Made by a program: the position numbers and the translations under genes. Below the pieces are notes generated by a model that saw only the letters and a list, made by a program, of their open reading frames with translations, did not search any database and was not told where the DNA came from. Shown here one piece after another: positions 26,278 through 34,037 of a stretch of DNA of 64,000 nucleotides; within the stretch, counting starts at the first letter, position 1; each line of letters opens with the position of its first letter. The stretch covers positions 62,001-126,000 of the forward strand of contig NZ_BCNS01000091.1 of assembly GCF_001528745.1 (NCBI RefSeq), in the 5' to 3' direction. Origin of the DNA: Marinobacterium profundum. GTDB lineage: Bacteria > Pseudomonadota > Gammaproteobacteria > Pseudomonadales > Balneatricaceae.

Positions 26278-28113
26278 ATGCGACTCAGAATGATGAAAGG
26301 ATTAATTCTGGCCATCGCCAGCATGGCGCCGCTTGGCGCCATGGCTGGAACCTACGACCTGGTCATCGACGAGCAAATCGTCAATATTACCGGCAAAGAC
26401 AAAAAGGCCATGACCATCAATGGTCAGCTGCCGGGGCCAACGCTGCGATTCAAGGAAGGCGAAGATGTGACTATCAACGTCACCAACCGTCTGGACGTCG
26501 ACAGCTCCATTCACTGGCACGGGCTGCTACTTCCCTACCAGATGGATGGCGTGCCGGGTATCAGCTTTGACGGTATCAAGCCGGGCGAAACCTTCAGCTA
26601 CCAGTTCCCAATCAAGCAATCAGGCACTTACTGGTACCACAGCCACTCTGGTTTTCAGGAGCAGGAAGGTGTATTCGGCTCTATCGTGATCGAGGCGGAG
26701 AAACGTGAGCCCTTCAAGGTCGACCGCGAGTACGTGGTTATGCTGTCTGACTGGTCCGATGAGACCGGCGATCAGATCTTCGCCAACCTCAAGGCCCAGA
26801 GCGACTACTACAACTACAGCCAGCAGACGGTTGGCGACTTCTTCGATGATGTAAAAGCCAACGGCTGGAGCGCGGCACTCAAGGACCGTCTGTCCTGGGG
26901 CAGCATGCGCATGATGCCCACTGACATCGCCGACGTATCGGGTTACACCTTCCTGATGAACGGCAAGGCGCCGGAAACCAACTGGACAGCGCTGTTCGAG
27001 AAGGGTGAGCGGATTCGCCTGCGCTTCATCAACGGCTCTGCCATGAGCTATTTCGACGTACGCATTCCCGGTCTGGAAATGACCGTGGTGCAGTCCGATG
27101 GCAACAATGTACAACCGGTTACCGTCGATGAGTTCCGCATCGCCGTCGCCGAGACCTACGATGTGATCGTACGCCCGCGCGAAGACAAGGCCTTCACTAT
27201 CTTCGCTGAGTCCGTATCCCGTACCGGTTATGCCCGCGGCACCCTGGCCCCGCGCGAAGGCATGGCAGCCGAAGTTCCCGAGTTGCGTGACAGCCTGCTG
27301 CTCACCATGTCCGACATGAGCATGGCCAGCATGGGTGGCATGGATCATTCCAGCATGGCAGGTATGGAAGGCATGGATCATTCCAAGATGGCCGGCATGG
27401 CTGACATGAAAGGCATGGATCACTCCAAGATGGCCGGCATGGCTGACATGAAAGGCATGGATCACTCCAAGATGGCCGGTATGGCTGACATGAAAGGCAT
27501 GGACCACTCCAAGATGGCCGGCATGGCTGACATGAAAGGCATGGATCACTCCAAGATGGCTGGAATGGCTGGAATGGAAGCTATGGACCATTCCAAGATG
27601 ATGATGGGCAGCTCTTCTGCCAATAGCGACTATGCACCAGGCAGCGGCCTTACGCCTGAAGCAGCCAACGGTGGCAAGTTCCTGGTATACGCCGACCTCA
27701 AGGCCCAGACCCCCTTCGCCGACTACCGTGAACCGGATCGCGAAATCGAGCTGCGCCTGACCGGCAACATGGAGCGCTACTTCTGGTCCATCAACGGTAT
27801 CAAGTACTCCGATGCAGAGCCGGTACGCCTGAAAATGGGTGAGCGGGTACGCATCAAGTTCGTCAACGACACCATGATGATGCACCCCATGCACCTGCAT
27901 GGCATGTGGATGCAGCTCGACAAGGGCAACGGCCGATTCAGCCCGCTCAAGCACACTGTTAACGTGGCACCCAACACCACGCTGACCGTCGATGTACCTG
28001 TGGATGCACTGGGCGAGTGGGCTTTCCATTGCCATCTGATGTACCACATGGCTGCGGGCATGTTCCGCAAGGTAATCGTTGAGGAGGCCGTCGTTCCGGC
28101 TGCGGCGCAATGA
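26278..28113 (+). CDS. copA: Multicopper oxidase CopA (copper resistance)
   Basis: 611 residues. It oxidises Cu(I) in the periplasm and binds excess copper. Copper ligands are in HWHG (79-82), HSHS (121-124), HPMHLHG (536-542) and HCHLMYHMAAGM (584-595), so the trinuclear and type 1 sites are complete. A Met/His-rich segment at residues about 355-443 contains four identical 14-residue repeats plus degenerate copies. The start has an AGGAG site. The N-terminus (MRLRMMKGLILAIASM...AMAG) is a plain Sec signal without the twin-arginine motif usual for CopA, which is odd because CopA is normally exported folded. It is followed directly by copB. Confidence 0.93.
   Translation: MRLRMMKGLILAIASMAPLGAMAGTYDLVIDEQIVNITGKDKKAMTINGQLPGPTLRFKEGEDVTINVTNRLDVDSSIHWHGLLLPYQMDGVPGISFDGIKPGETFSYQFPIKQSGTYWYHSHSGFQEQEGVFGSIVIEAEKREPFKVDREYVVMLSDWSDETGDQIFANLKAQSDYYNYSQQTVGDFFDDVKANGWSAALKDRLSWGSMRMMPTDIADVSGYTFLMNGKAPETNWTALFEKGERIRLRFINGSAMSYFDVRIPGLEMTVVQSDGNNVQPVTVDEFRIAVAETYDVIVRPREDKAFTIFAESVSRTGYARGTLAPREGMAAEVPELRDSLLLTMSDMSMASMGGMDHSSMAGMEGMDHSKMAGMADMKGMDHSKMAGMADMKGMDHSKMAGMADMKGMDHSKMAGMADMKGMDHSKMAGMAGMEAMDHSKMMMGSSSANSDYAPGSGLTPEAANGGKFLVYADLKAQTPFADYREPDREIELRLTGNMERYFWSINGIKYSDAEPVRLKMGERVRIKFVNDTMMMHPMHLHGMWMQLDKGNGRFSPLKHTVNVAPNTTLTVDVPVDALGEWAFHCHLMYHMAAGMFRKVIVEEAVVPAAAQ
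27340..27606 (+). repeat. 42-bp tandem repeat inside copA
   Basis: A 42-bp unit encoding MDHSKMAGMADMKG starts at 27373, 27415, 27457 and 27499. It is preceded by a shortened copy at 27340 and followed by diverged copies at 27541 and 27583. The units are nearly identical at DNA level, with only synonymous changes such as GAT/GAC, so the array is recent and prone to copy-number change. Each unit adds four or five Met and one His to the copper-binding segment. Confidence 0.95.
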
Positions 28114-28127
28114 GAAAGGGGAACTGC

Positions 28128-28856
28128 ATGACCGTCAAAAAGACCGCCTGCGCATCCGCGCTACTGCTGGGGGCAACCCTGGCACTGGGTGTTTCGTCTT
28201 TCGCCAGCGCAGAGATGAAAGACGACTCCATCATGACCAAGTTCATGCTGGACCGTTTCGAAACCCGCCATCAGGACGGGGAAGATGTACTGAGCTGGGA
28301 AGCCCAGATCAATGCCCGTACCGATTACCAGGGCATGGCCTTCAAGACCAGCGGCGAGCGCCTGAACAACGGCCCGACAGAGAGTGCTGAACATCAACTG
28401 CTGTATCAGCGTCTGGTGTCTGAGTTTTTCGACGCCCAGTTTGGGATTCGCTACGACAGTCAACCCGGACCTTCCCGCACCTACGCAGTAGCAGGCTTGC
28501 AGGGGCTGGCGCCTTACTGGTTTGAAGTGGATGCCAACCTGTTTCTGAGCAACAAAGGCGACGTTTCGGCCAGTATCGAAGCCGAATACGACCTGCTGCT
28601 GACTCAGCGACTCGTGCTGCAGCCTTCTGCCGAACTCACCGTTGCTTTCAGTGACGACGAGGAAATCGGTGTCGGCTCAGGCCTCAGCAGCGCTGAAGTC
28701 GGCGTCCGCCTGCGCTATGAAATTAGCCGCAAGTTCACCCCTTATGTGGGTGTGAACTGGGAGAAATCCTTCGGTAACACGGCGGACTTTGCTCGCGAGG
28801 AAGGCGAAGATACGGAAGTCGGCTCTGTCGTGATTGGCGTTTCGGCCTGGTTCTGA
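28128..28856 (+). CDS. copB: Outer-membrane copper resistance protein CopB
   Basis: 242 residues from the ATG at 28128, which has AGGGGA six bases upstream. An alternative ATG at 28110 overlaps the copA stop (ATGA) and would add six residues. After a signal peptide (cleavage near ASAEM) the protein is a beta-barrel of the CopB/PcoB family, with many alternating strands, GIRYDSQPGPSRTYAVAGLQGLAPYWFEVD and a C-terminal Trp-Phe typical of outer-membrane proteins. It lacks the long Met-rich N-terminal part of Pseudomonas syringae CopB. It forms an operon with copA and the cupredoxin gene. Confidence 0.92.
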   Translation: MTVKKTACASALLLGATLALGVSSFASAEMKDDSIMTKFMLDRFETRHQDGEDVLSWEAQINARTDYQGMAFKTSGERLNNGPTESAEHQLLYQRLVSEFFDAQFGIRYDSQPGPSRTYAVAGLQGLAPYWFEVDANLFLSNKGDVSASIEAEYDLLLTQRLVLQPSAELTVAFSDDEEIGVGSGLSSAEVGVRLRYEISRKFTPYVGVNWEKSFGNTADFAREEGEDTEVGSVVIGVSAWF

Positions 28857-28981
28857 GAATAGAGCCAGTCGGATCTGCGGTCTCCCCTTGTGGCCCCTAA
28901 ACTCACACCGCCCTCTACTCGATGGGCGACGTGAGCCGGGAGAGTGCTCCCGGCACTATGCCCACAAGGACGGCACGCACG

Positions 28982-29038
28982 GAAGGCGAAGATACGGAAG
29001 TCAGCTCCCTGATGTTCGGCGTCTCGACCTGGTTTTAG
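28982..29038 (+). pseudogene. 3' remnant of a second copB
   Basis: An 18-codon segment ending in TAG reads EGEDTEVSSLMFGVSTWF. It parallels the last 18 codons of the intact copB (EGEDTEVGSVVIGVSAWF), and the first 21 bases are identical apart from the surrounding context. No start or body of the gene is present. It marks a partial duplication or a collapsed tandem copB pair just downstream of the functional gene. Confidence 0.75.
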
Positions 29039-29298
29039 TAGTACAGATGTTAGTGGGGGTGCAGGCTATGAAAGCATACTGTACATCCTCATTTACTCGC
29101 CGATATCCTGGTGAAAACCCGGAGCCATCCTTGGCTCTGGGCGCAACGTCCAGCTGCACACTAAGCCAAGATACCGCAGCCGACGCTTTGCAGGCGCCGG
29201 CTGCATCAGATTCAGCTTCCCCTGTTCGGACTCGTGGGTACTTTGCTCACGCAGTTCGAACGTTTTCGCAGCGATGAACCCTTTAACGGTCTCCCTCT
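29039..29298. other. Non-coding interval after the copB remnant
   Basis: Together with 28857-28981 this gives about 440 bp between copB and the ABC permease with no supported gene. A short inverted repeat (GAGCC...GGCTC) occurs near 29120-29140. An open frame runs through the interval but lacks a ribosome site and any recognisable composition. Nothing else stands out. Confidence 0.5.
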
Positions 29299-30477
29299 AT
29301 GCTGCAACAAATTCATCTGTTTGGTGACGACCTCGTCTCCGCCTATTTCAGTCATTCCCACTGGTGGCTACACACCACTGTGCACTGGATCCTGCTTGGT
29401 GCGCCTGTAACCATGGTGGCAGTGCTGGCTCTGCGACTGCAGACAAGCGTACGCCGCTATCTGCAGGCCAATCCTGACCCGCTGTCACGCCGTCGAATTC
29501 ACAATAAAGAGCGCAACAAGGAACGCAACTCGGCCATCCAGGGTTCGGTATACAGCTATATCATCCAGCATACTGGCCGGCAGCAACTCATGCTGCTTGG
29601 ACTGGCCCTGACGGCACTGCCATTACTGTATGTCACACTGGAGATTCCCAAGCACATCATCAACCATGCTATCGGCTCCGATGATTTCCCCATTCAGATT
29701 ATTGGCATCGAAGCGCAGCAGATTGAATTCCTGTTTGGTCTTTGCCTGCTGTACCTGCTGACGATTCTGCTCAGCGGCTCGCTGAAGTATTCCCTTAACC
29801 TGTCCAAGGGACTACTGGCTGAGTCGGTATTGCGCAGGCTGCGCGTCAAGGTGTACAGCATCTGGCACAGGCGCGAGCGCGACAACGGTCATAGTCAGAT
29901 AATTCCGGTGATCGTGCAGGAAGTGGAAGCCATCGCCGGCTTCGCGGGGGACATTATCGTACTGCCCGTATTCCAGGGCGGCACCTTTCTCACCATCCTG
30001 TTCTTTCTGTTTATGCAGGACCCACTGCTGGGGGCCGCCGCCATATCACTGCTGCCGCTACAACTGGTGGTAATTCCCCACCTGCAAAAGAAGGTCAATA
30101 AGCTCGGCCGTGACCGCATGCAGGAAGTGCGTAACCTTGGGCAGATCATCGGCGAAATGCCGGCATCGTCCTACAGCAAAACGGCGCGGGCAATGCGTTC
30201 CATCCGCAACCTTCAAAGCATCCGCGTCGAAATATTCCGGCGCAAGTTCCTGATGAAGGGGCTTTACAACTTCGCCACCCATCTGACACCGTTCTTCTTC
30301 TACACCATCGGTGGTTACCTGGTCATCGAAGGGAAGCTCACCTTCGGCGCTCTTGTTGCCGCGCTCGCCGCCCACAAGGATTTTTCATCGCCGCTCAAGG
30401 AGCTGTTCAAGTATTACCAGACGGGTGAAGACGTGCGGGTACGCTGGGTAGAACTGTCCAGGCTGTTGCAGCCTTAA
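29299..30477 (+). CDS. ABC exporter transmembrane domain without ATPase domain
   Basis: 392 residues. An N-terminal helix (about 25-46) and a basic linker (RRRIHNKERNKERN) precede a type I exporter membrane domain with about six helices. Segments such as HTGRQQLMLLGLALTALPLLY, GLLAESVLRRLRVKVY and FFFYTIGGYLVIEGKLTFGALVAALAAHKDFSSPLKEL match the membrane half of ABC exporters in which a nucleotide-binding domain normally follows. Here the frame stops at RWVELSRLLQP, exactly where the linker to the ATPase would begin, and no Walker or signature motif follows in any frame. It is either truncated or relies on a separate ATPase. Substrate unknown; it sits inside the copper region. Confidence 0.75.
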   Translation: MLQQIHLFGDDLVSAYFSHSHWWLHTTVHWILLGAPVTMVAVLALRLQTSVRRYLQANPDPLSRRRIHNKERNKERNSAIQGSVYSYIIQHTGRQQLMLLGLALTALPLLYVTLEIPKHIINHAIGSDDFPIQIIGIEAQQIEFLFGLCLLYLLTILLSGSLKYSLNLSKGLLAESVLRRLRVKVYSIWHRRERDNGHSQIIPVIVQEVEAIAGFAGDIIVLPVFQGGTFLTILFFLFMQDPLLGAAAISLLPLQLVVIPHLQKKVNKLGRDRMQEVRNLGQIIGEMPASSYSKTARAMRSIRNLQSIRVEIFRRKFLMKGLYNFATHLTPFFFYTIGGYLVIEGKLTFGALVAALAAHKDFSSPLKELFKYYQTGEDVRVRWVELSRLLQP

Positions 30478-30567
30478 CAGCCTATCGGACTTAACACACA
30501 CCTACTCGACTCGGGCATCCCGCTTCGCCCTGCATCCATGCGGAAAAGCCCGACAGTCGGACAGCCG

Positions 30568-31062
30568 CTATTTGAGGTCGAACTGAAAGGCGCTCTCCAC
30601 CAGTGTACCGGCCTGCACCAACTGCACCCGGGCGCGCCATGCCATGGCATGGGCATGACCAGGCAACGCCAGGGTACCGTTAAACTGCCCAGGGCCCGCA
30701 GGCAGCAGCGCCAGCTCATTAACACCCATAAACATGTCAACGCCCTCGAACTCAATGCGCGCAGTATCGGGCTCCATGCCGCTGACCTTGAGACTGAAGT
30801 TCAGCGGCTGATAGGACGCCAGCACAGGGGCCTCCACCGCCAGCTCCAGATTCAATTCACCACGACTGGCAATACAGGCACCCTGGGCAAAATCACAGGC
30901 AGGCGCGCTTATAACCTCGCCGGACAGCAATGCCTCGCTCGCCCGGCCCGCCGGTTGATAAAGCTTGGGAAACAGCAATACCGCTCCCAGAATCAAAACC
31001 GAAAGCGCCACTACGCCATATTTTTTTGCCACAGCGCGGCGGCTGTCGGGTATTGCTGTCAT
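30568..31062 (-). CDS. Membrane-anchored periplasmic beta-sandwich protein (FixH/YtkA-like)
   Basis: 164 residues. One N-terminal membrane helix (about 15-33) is followed by a periplasmic domain with a likely disulfide (CDFAQGAC) and alternating-strand composition ending in FQFDLK. The fold pattern and the conserved GHAHAM...W near the C-terminus recall FixH/YtkA-type domains found near copper and cytochrome assembly genes. No confident family can be named. It is the last gene of the leftward set that includes the DsbA-like and cytochrome c genes, but a long hairpin separates it from them. Confidence 0.65.
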   Translation of the reverse strand: MTAIPDSRRAVAKKYGVVALSVLILGAVLLFPKLYQPAGRASEALLSGEVISAPACDFAQGACIASRGELNLELAVEAPVLASYQPLNFSLKVSGMEPDTARIEFEGVDMFMGVNELALLPAGPGQFNGTLALPGHAHAMAWRARVQLVQAGTLVESAFQFDLK

Positions 31063-31096
31063 CGGATTGCCCTGGTGTCTTGATACTGATGAGTCT

Positions 31097-31135
31097 GATA
31101 ATGCGCTGCGAGTTTATCACTCGCAGCGCATTATC
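31097..31135. repeat. Perfect 17-bp inverted repeat between the DsbA-like and FixH-like genes
   Basis: The arms are 31097-31113 and 31119-31135, with a 5-nt loop (ttatc). The stem begins GATAATGCGCTGC. No T-run follows on either strand, so it is not a standard terminator. It could be a transcript-stabilising or attenuating hairpin, a palindromic repeat unit, or a protein-binding site. Confidence 0.8.
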
Positions 31136-31157
31136 AATGGCGATAACGCCCAAAAAA

Positions 31158-31952
31158 TCAGGGATTCTGCCGCGCCCGTGCTATCAGGTTTTCAAAGGTC
31201 GCCTGATCCGCAGCGCCACCAACAATTTCAGCGCCAATCACAAAGCCCGGTGTACCTGTGATGCCCAGCGAACGGGCCAGGGCGCGGTTACGCGCAAACT
31301 GAGCGCTGATTGCCTCGGCCTGCATATCGGTTTTGAGCCGGTCTATATCCAGCCCCAGATCCGCTGCATACTCCAGAATCAGTGCCTCGCTAAGTCGGCG
31401 GGATGAATTCATCATGGCGTTATGCAGCCCCAGGTACTTGCCCTGGGCATCTGCGGCCAAGGCCGCTCGGGCAGCATATTCGGAGACGGGCCCCAGTATC
31501 GGGAACTCCTTGTAAACGATACGCAGTTCCTTGTCCTGCTGCTCGAGCGCATGCATGACAGGCGCTACCTTCTTGCAGTAAGTGCAGTTGTAGTCAAAAA
31601 ACTCCACCACAGTCACGTCACCCTCGGGATTACCGCCCACGGGGGCTTCAGGATCGGCCAGCAACTGGGCGCCGCTCTGCGCGACTATCGCCTTCACCCG
31701 CTCTTCCTTTTGTACTTGCTGCTGCGCCTGATACAGCTGAAAAGCCTGTACCACTATTTCGGGGTTGCTGAGGATATAGTCCTTCACCCGCTGCTCGAAC
31801 TCGGCCGTAGCGGGCAGACTATGTTCGGCCTCGGCGGCGATGGTCTGGGTCGCCATGGTAATGGCCAGTCCCAGCCCAGCGGCGGCGATCCCCTGCAGAG
31901 CTCGCCTGGCAATGCCCTGAGGCACGAACCCTTGTACTAAACCTGCTTGCAT
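31158..31952 (-). CDS. Periplasmic DsbA-family thiol oxidoreductase (CTYC active site)
   Basis: 264 residues from the ATG at 31952, preceded by GAGGG. A signal peptide with a basic start and a hydrophobic run (about 18-40) is followed by a helical extension, then the thioredoxin-fold DsbA domain with FFDYNCTYCKKVAPVM and the cis-proline in TGTPGF. The layout is that of Com1/DsbA-like or ScsC-type proteins, which form or isomerise disulfides and, in copper loci (scs), protect periplasmic thiols from copper. It follows the cytochrome c gene by 55 bp on the same strand. Confidence 0.88.
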   Translation of the reverse strand: MQAGLVQGFVPQGIARRALQGIAAAGLGLAITMATQTIAAEAEHSLPATAEFEQRVKDYILSNPEIVVQAFQLYQAQQQVQKEERVKAIVAQSGAQLLADPEAPVGGNPEGDVTVVEFFDYNCTYCKKVAPVMHALEQQDKELRIVYKEFPILGPVSEYAARAALAADAQGKYLGLHNAMMNSSRRLSEALILEYAADLGLDIDRLKTDMQAEAISAQFARNRALARSLGITGTPGFVIGAEIVGGAADQATFENLIARARQNP

Positions 31953-32007
31953 CTGCTTTCCCTCTGAATTCAATAAGATGCCGGCCCACGCGACCGGCAC
32001 AGACCGT

Positions 32008-32490
32008 TCAGTACTGCCGGGTTTTATCTTCCTGCCAGGCCTGAATTTTTGGCGACCAGTGACTTTTTAAAAAAGCCAGCAAGTCCCAGATTTGTTCATC
32101 ACTAAGCTGCCCACCAAAGGCAGGCATGTCACTCTCGTAACCGACCGGCGCATAGGGCGGTACCAGGCCACTGCGGATAATGCCAAAGAGTACCTGATCA
32201 GGGTGATGCCAGGTATGGCCGCTTTCATCATGGGGCGGCGCAGGCATGCGCCCGCTGGGCAGCGGCTTTTGCCAGTCAGGCTGACCCTGGAGCTGCCCCT
32301 GGTGGCAGGCGATGCAGTATTGTCCGTATAGCAGCTGTCCTGCGGCCACCTGAGCGGCATCCTGCGGATTAGCCTTGCCTCCCGTTGGGCTCAGCCACTG
32401 CACCAGCAGGGCACCACCCAGCGCCAGTACCAGCAGCGCAGACACCAGCCAGGGCATGACACTCGAGCCCTTAGTTGCCGCCTTAGTCAT
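32008..32490 (-). CDS. Membrane-anchored mono-haem cytochrome c
   Basis: 160 residues. An uncleaved N-terminal helix (about 12-33) anchors a class I cytochrome c domain with the haem site CIACH (residues 59-63 approximately) and a distal Met in ESDMPAFGGQLSDEQIWDLLAFLKS. Such proteins pass electrons in the periplasm. It overlaps the stop of the upstream 46-aa gene, so the two are translationally coupled. In metal-resistance clusters such a cytochrome may accept electrons from oxidised copper or thiols; that role is inferred. Confidence 0.9.
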   Translation of the reverse strand: MTKAATKGSSVMPWLVSALLVLALGGALLVQWLSPTGGKANPQDAAQVAAGQLLYGQYCIACHQGQLQGQPDWQKPLPSGRMPAPPHDESGHTWHHPDQVLFGIIRSGLVPPYAPVGYESDMPAFGGQLSDEQIWDLLAFLKSHWSPKIQAWQEDKTRQY

Positions 32491-32623
32491 GCTGATTCCC
32501 TGCAGGTTGACGCAGATACTTGATCAACGCCGCAATCAGCAAAACCGCCACGCTGATCGACAAAACGCCCATCAGCGCCATCATCCAGTGACCGCCCCCC
32601 ATGCACTCCATCATCGTATTCAT
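32483..32623 (-). CDS. 46-aa Met/Gly-rich membrane peptide
   Basis: A short gene with an excellent CAGGAG ribosome site before the ATG at 32623. The product begins MNTMMECMGGGHWMMALMG and continues as one membrane helix ending KYLRQPAGNQHD. The Met/Cys/His-rich N-terminus could bind Cu(I) at the periplasmic face. Similar tiny proteins occur in other copper clusters. Its TAA lies within the start region of the cytochrome c gene (8-bp overlap), tying the two together. Confidence 0.75.
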   Translation of the reverse strand: MNTMMECMGGGHWMMALMGVLSISVAVLLIAALIKYLRQPAGNQHD

Positions 32624-32746
32624 TGATTTAACTCCTGTGCGCTTGCCTTCTTTACCTTAACGGCACCCGATGGCCGCAATCGAACCCCGCACAGCGGGGC
32701 CCGAATACAGCTCAACTACCAGGGCAAAATACAGCCAAAATGTACG

Positions 32747-33181
32747 TTACTCGACGGCAAAGACCTTGGGCATACCCTCGGCGAGTTCATAGATTTTCAG
32801 AGGCTCGGTTTTCTGCCCACCCATACCGGGAGAACCCGCGGGCATGCCAGGCACGGAAATACCGCGAATCTGCGGCCGTTCCGCCAGCAGCCGGCGGATC
32901 GAGTCTGCCGGCACATGGCCTTCAACCACATAGCCATCAATCAGCAGGGTATGGCAGCCTTCAAGTTTTTCCGGCACACCGTTTTGCTGCTTGAAAGCTG
33001 CCAGGGTGTCGGTCGCGACCACCTCAATCTCGAACCCTTGTTCTTCAAGGTAATCGGCATGCCCCTGGCAGCAGCCGCATTGCGGATTCTTGTACAGGGT
33101 TCCCTTGATGGGCTCAGCGGCCCAGATCAGCCCGGACAATGCCAGCCCAATAACGAGTGTCAGTGCATTCAAAAGTTTCAT
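32747..33181 (-). CDS. DUF411 metal-binding periplasmic protein
   Basis: 144 residues from the ATG at 33181, which has AAGGA in place. The signal peptide (MKLLNALTLVIGLALSGLIWA) is followed by the DUF411 core: KNPQCGCCQGHADYL with Cys35, 37 and 38, then CHTLLIDGYVVEGHVP and GISVPGMPAGSPGM. These proteins are repeatedly found next to copper-resistance genes and are proposed to bind copper; one such family member is called CopG. It precedes the 46-aa peptide, cytochrome c and DsbA-like genes on the same strand. Confidence 0.9.
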   Translation of the reverse strand: MKLLNALTLVIGLALSGLIWAAEPIKGTLYKNPQCGCCQGHADYLEEQGFEIEVVATDTLAAFKQQNGVPEKLEGCHTLLIDGYVVEGHVPADSIRRLLAERPQIRGISVPGMPAGSPGMGGQKTEPLKIYELAEGMPKVFAVE

Positions 33182-33330
33182 GTTTGTTTCCTTCACAGAA
33201 TAAAAGACGACAACCCACGGGACGGCAGGTCACGCCGGGGATGCGAAACAACACTCAGCAAGATAGAGCGCTCCCGTGGAGAGTCGTTGAACAGATTCTA
33301 AGGCCGTCTGTACAGACAACCGGATAAGCG

Positions 33331-33687
33331 TCAGACGATCAGGGATAGCCGGGGAGGCTGAGGCTCGGGAGCCGGGGGGAGTGAAGCATGAAAGTGACGC
33401 AAAGGCGCCCGCAGCATGGCATGCGGTAACCTAGGCTCGCTCTGGGCGCTGTCGAGCACCGCCGGTACGCTGGCGCAGGCGCCGCTGACGCAGTCCGACA
33501 GCAGGGTGTCGGTATCATCACAGCCACCGCAGTTGTCGTCGCTGTCCATCTGCCCCATCTGGGTGGCGGACATGGACATCAGCTGCGCATCCATCTGAAT
33601 ACGCGCGCTACTCTGCAAAGACAGGCTCAGTAACAGGCATACAAGTGCGAAGACCGCCAGAAGGCGCTGTGTGGTGATGATTTTCAT
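33331..33687 (-). CDS. Small secreted Cys-rich protein (CopL-like)
   Basis: 118 residues. A signal sequence or helix (about 8-27) is followed by a Met-rich stretch (MDAQLMSMSATQMGQMD) and clustered cysteines (DNCGGCDD, SDCVSGAC), then a His-containing Pro-rich tail. The composition and place in the cluster recall CopL-type and DUF2946-type proteins linked to copper sensing or binding. I cannot assign it firmly. It lies 149 bp upstream of the DUF411 gene on the same strand and is probably the first gene of the leftward unit. Confidence 0.6.
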   Translation of the reverse strand: MKIITTQRLLAVFALVCLLLSLSLQSSARIQMDAQLMSMSATQMGQMDSDDNCGGCDDTDTLLSDCVSGACASVPAVLDSAQSEPRLPHAMLRAPLRHFHASLPPAPEPQPPRLSLIV

Positions 33688-34037
33688 GATGCCCGATTAA
33701 AGCATGGGCCCTGCAGTGGATCAAGCTGGAAAGGCGCGCGGACAATGACCCGCAACCATAGGCCCTTAGTGGCAATATTGGGCTTAACATGCACCAAAAG
33801 ACGTTAAAACACGACATAACATTGCCTTGGACAGGGTATCGCCTTATTCTATCGGGTTTCCTCGCCGCCGCGTTCTATCTCTATTTCCATGGAACCCGGC
33901 GCGCGTGATACTGGGGCGCCATTTTATGCGCCTTCCTGCTCGCCTGGCATTTTTTGCCGGCTGGCCTTTGCAAGGCTGCAGGCCCAGTATTACGCCTTGC
34001 CAATTTTCCGTTTTGATTTAGCTGACAGGACAATGTG
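33688..34037. other. Intergenic region between the copper cassette and purE
   Basis: About 350 bp of lower GC, which must hold the divergent promoters of the CopL-like and purE genes. A 39-codon frame at 33789-33908 has one hydrophobic stretch but no ribosome site, so I do not call it. The end (GACAGGACAATGTG) carries the purE ribosome site. I see no convincing operator. Confidence 0.5.

Noticed and set aside
27340-27606. Possible CRISPR or intergenic satellite
   Set aside because: The 42-bp repeats are in frame within copA and encode a copper-binding Met/His segment.
26620-28110. 496-codon open frame on the - strand, His-rich
   Set aside because: Antisense to copA. Its His-rich repeats are only the complement of the Met/His repeat array.
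28834-29277. 147-codon open frame spanning the end of copB and the gap after it
   Set aside because: No ribosome site, starts inside copB in another frame, and shows no recognisable composition. The copB-like tail in the same interval is read in a different frame.
33789-33908. 39-codon open frame with a hydrophobic stretch before purE
   Set aside because: No ribosome site and no conserved features; kept only as a remark in the intergenic entry.
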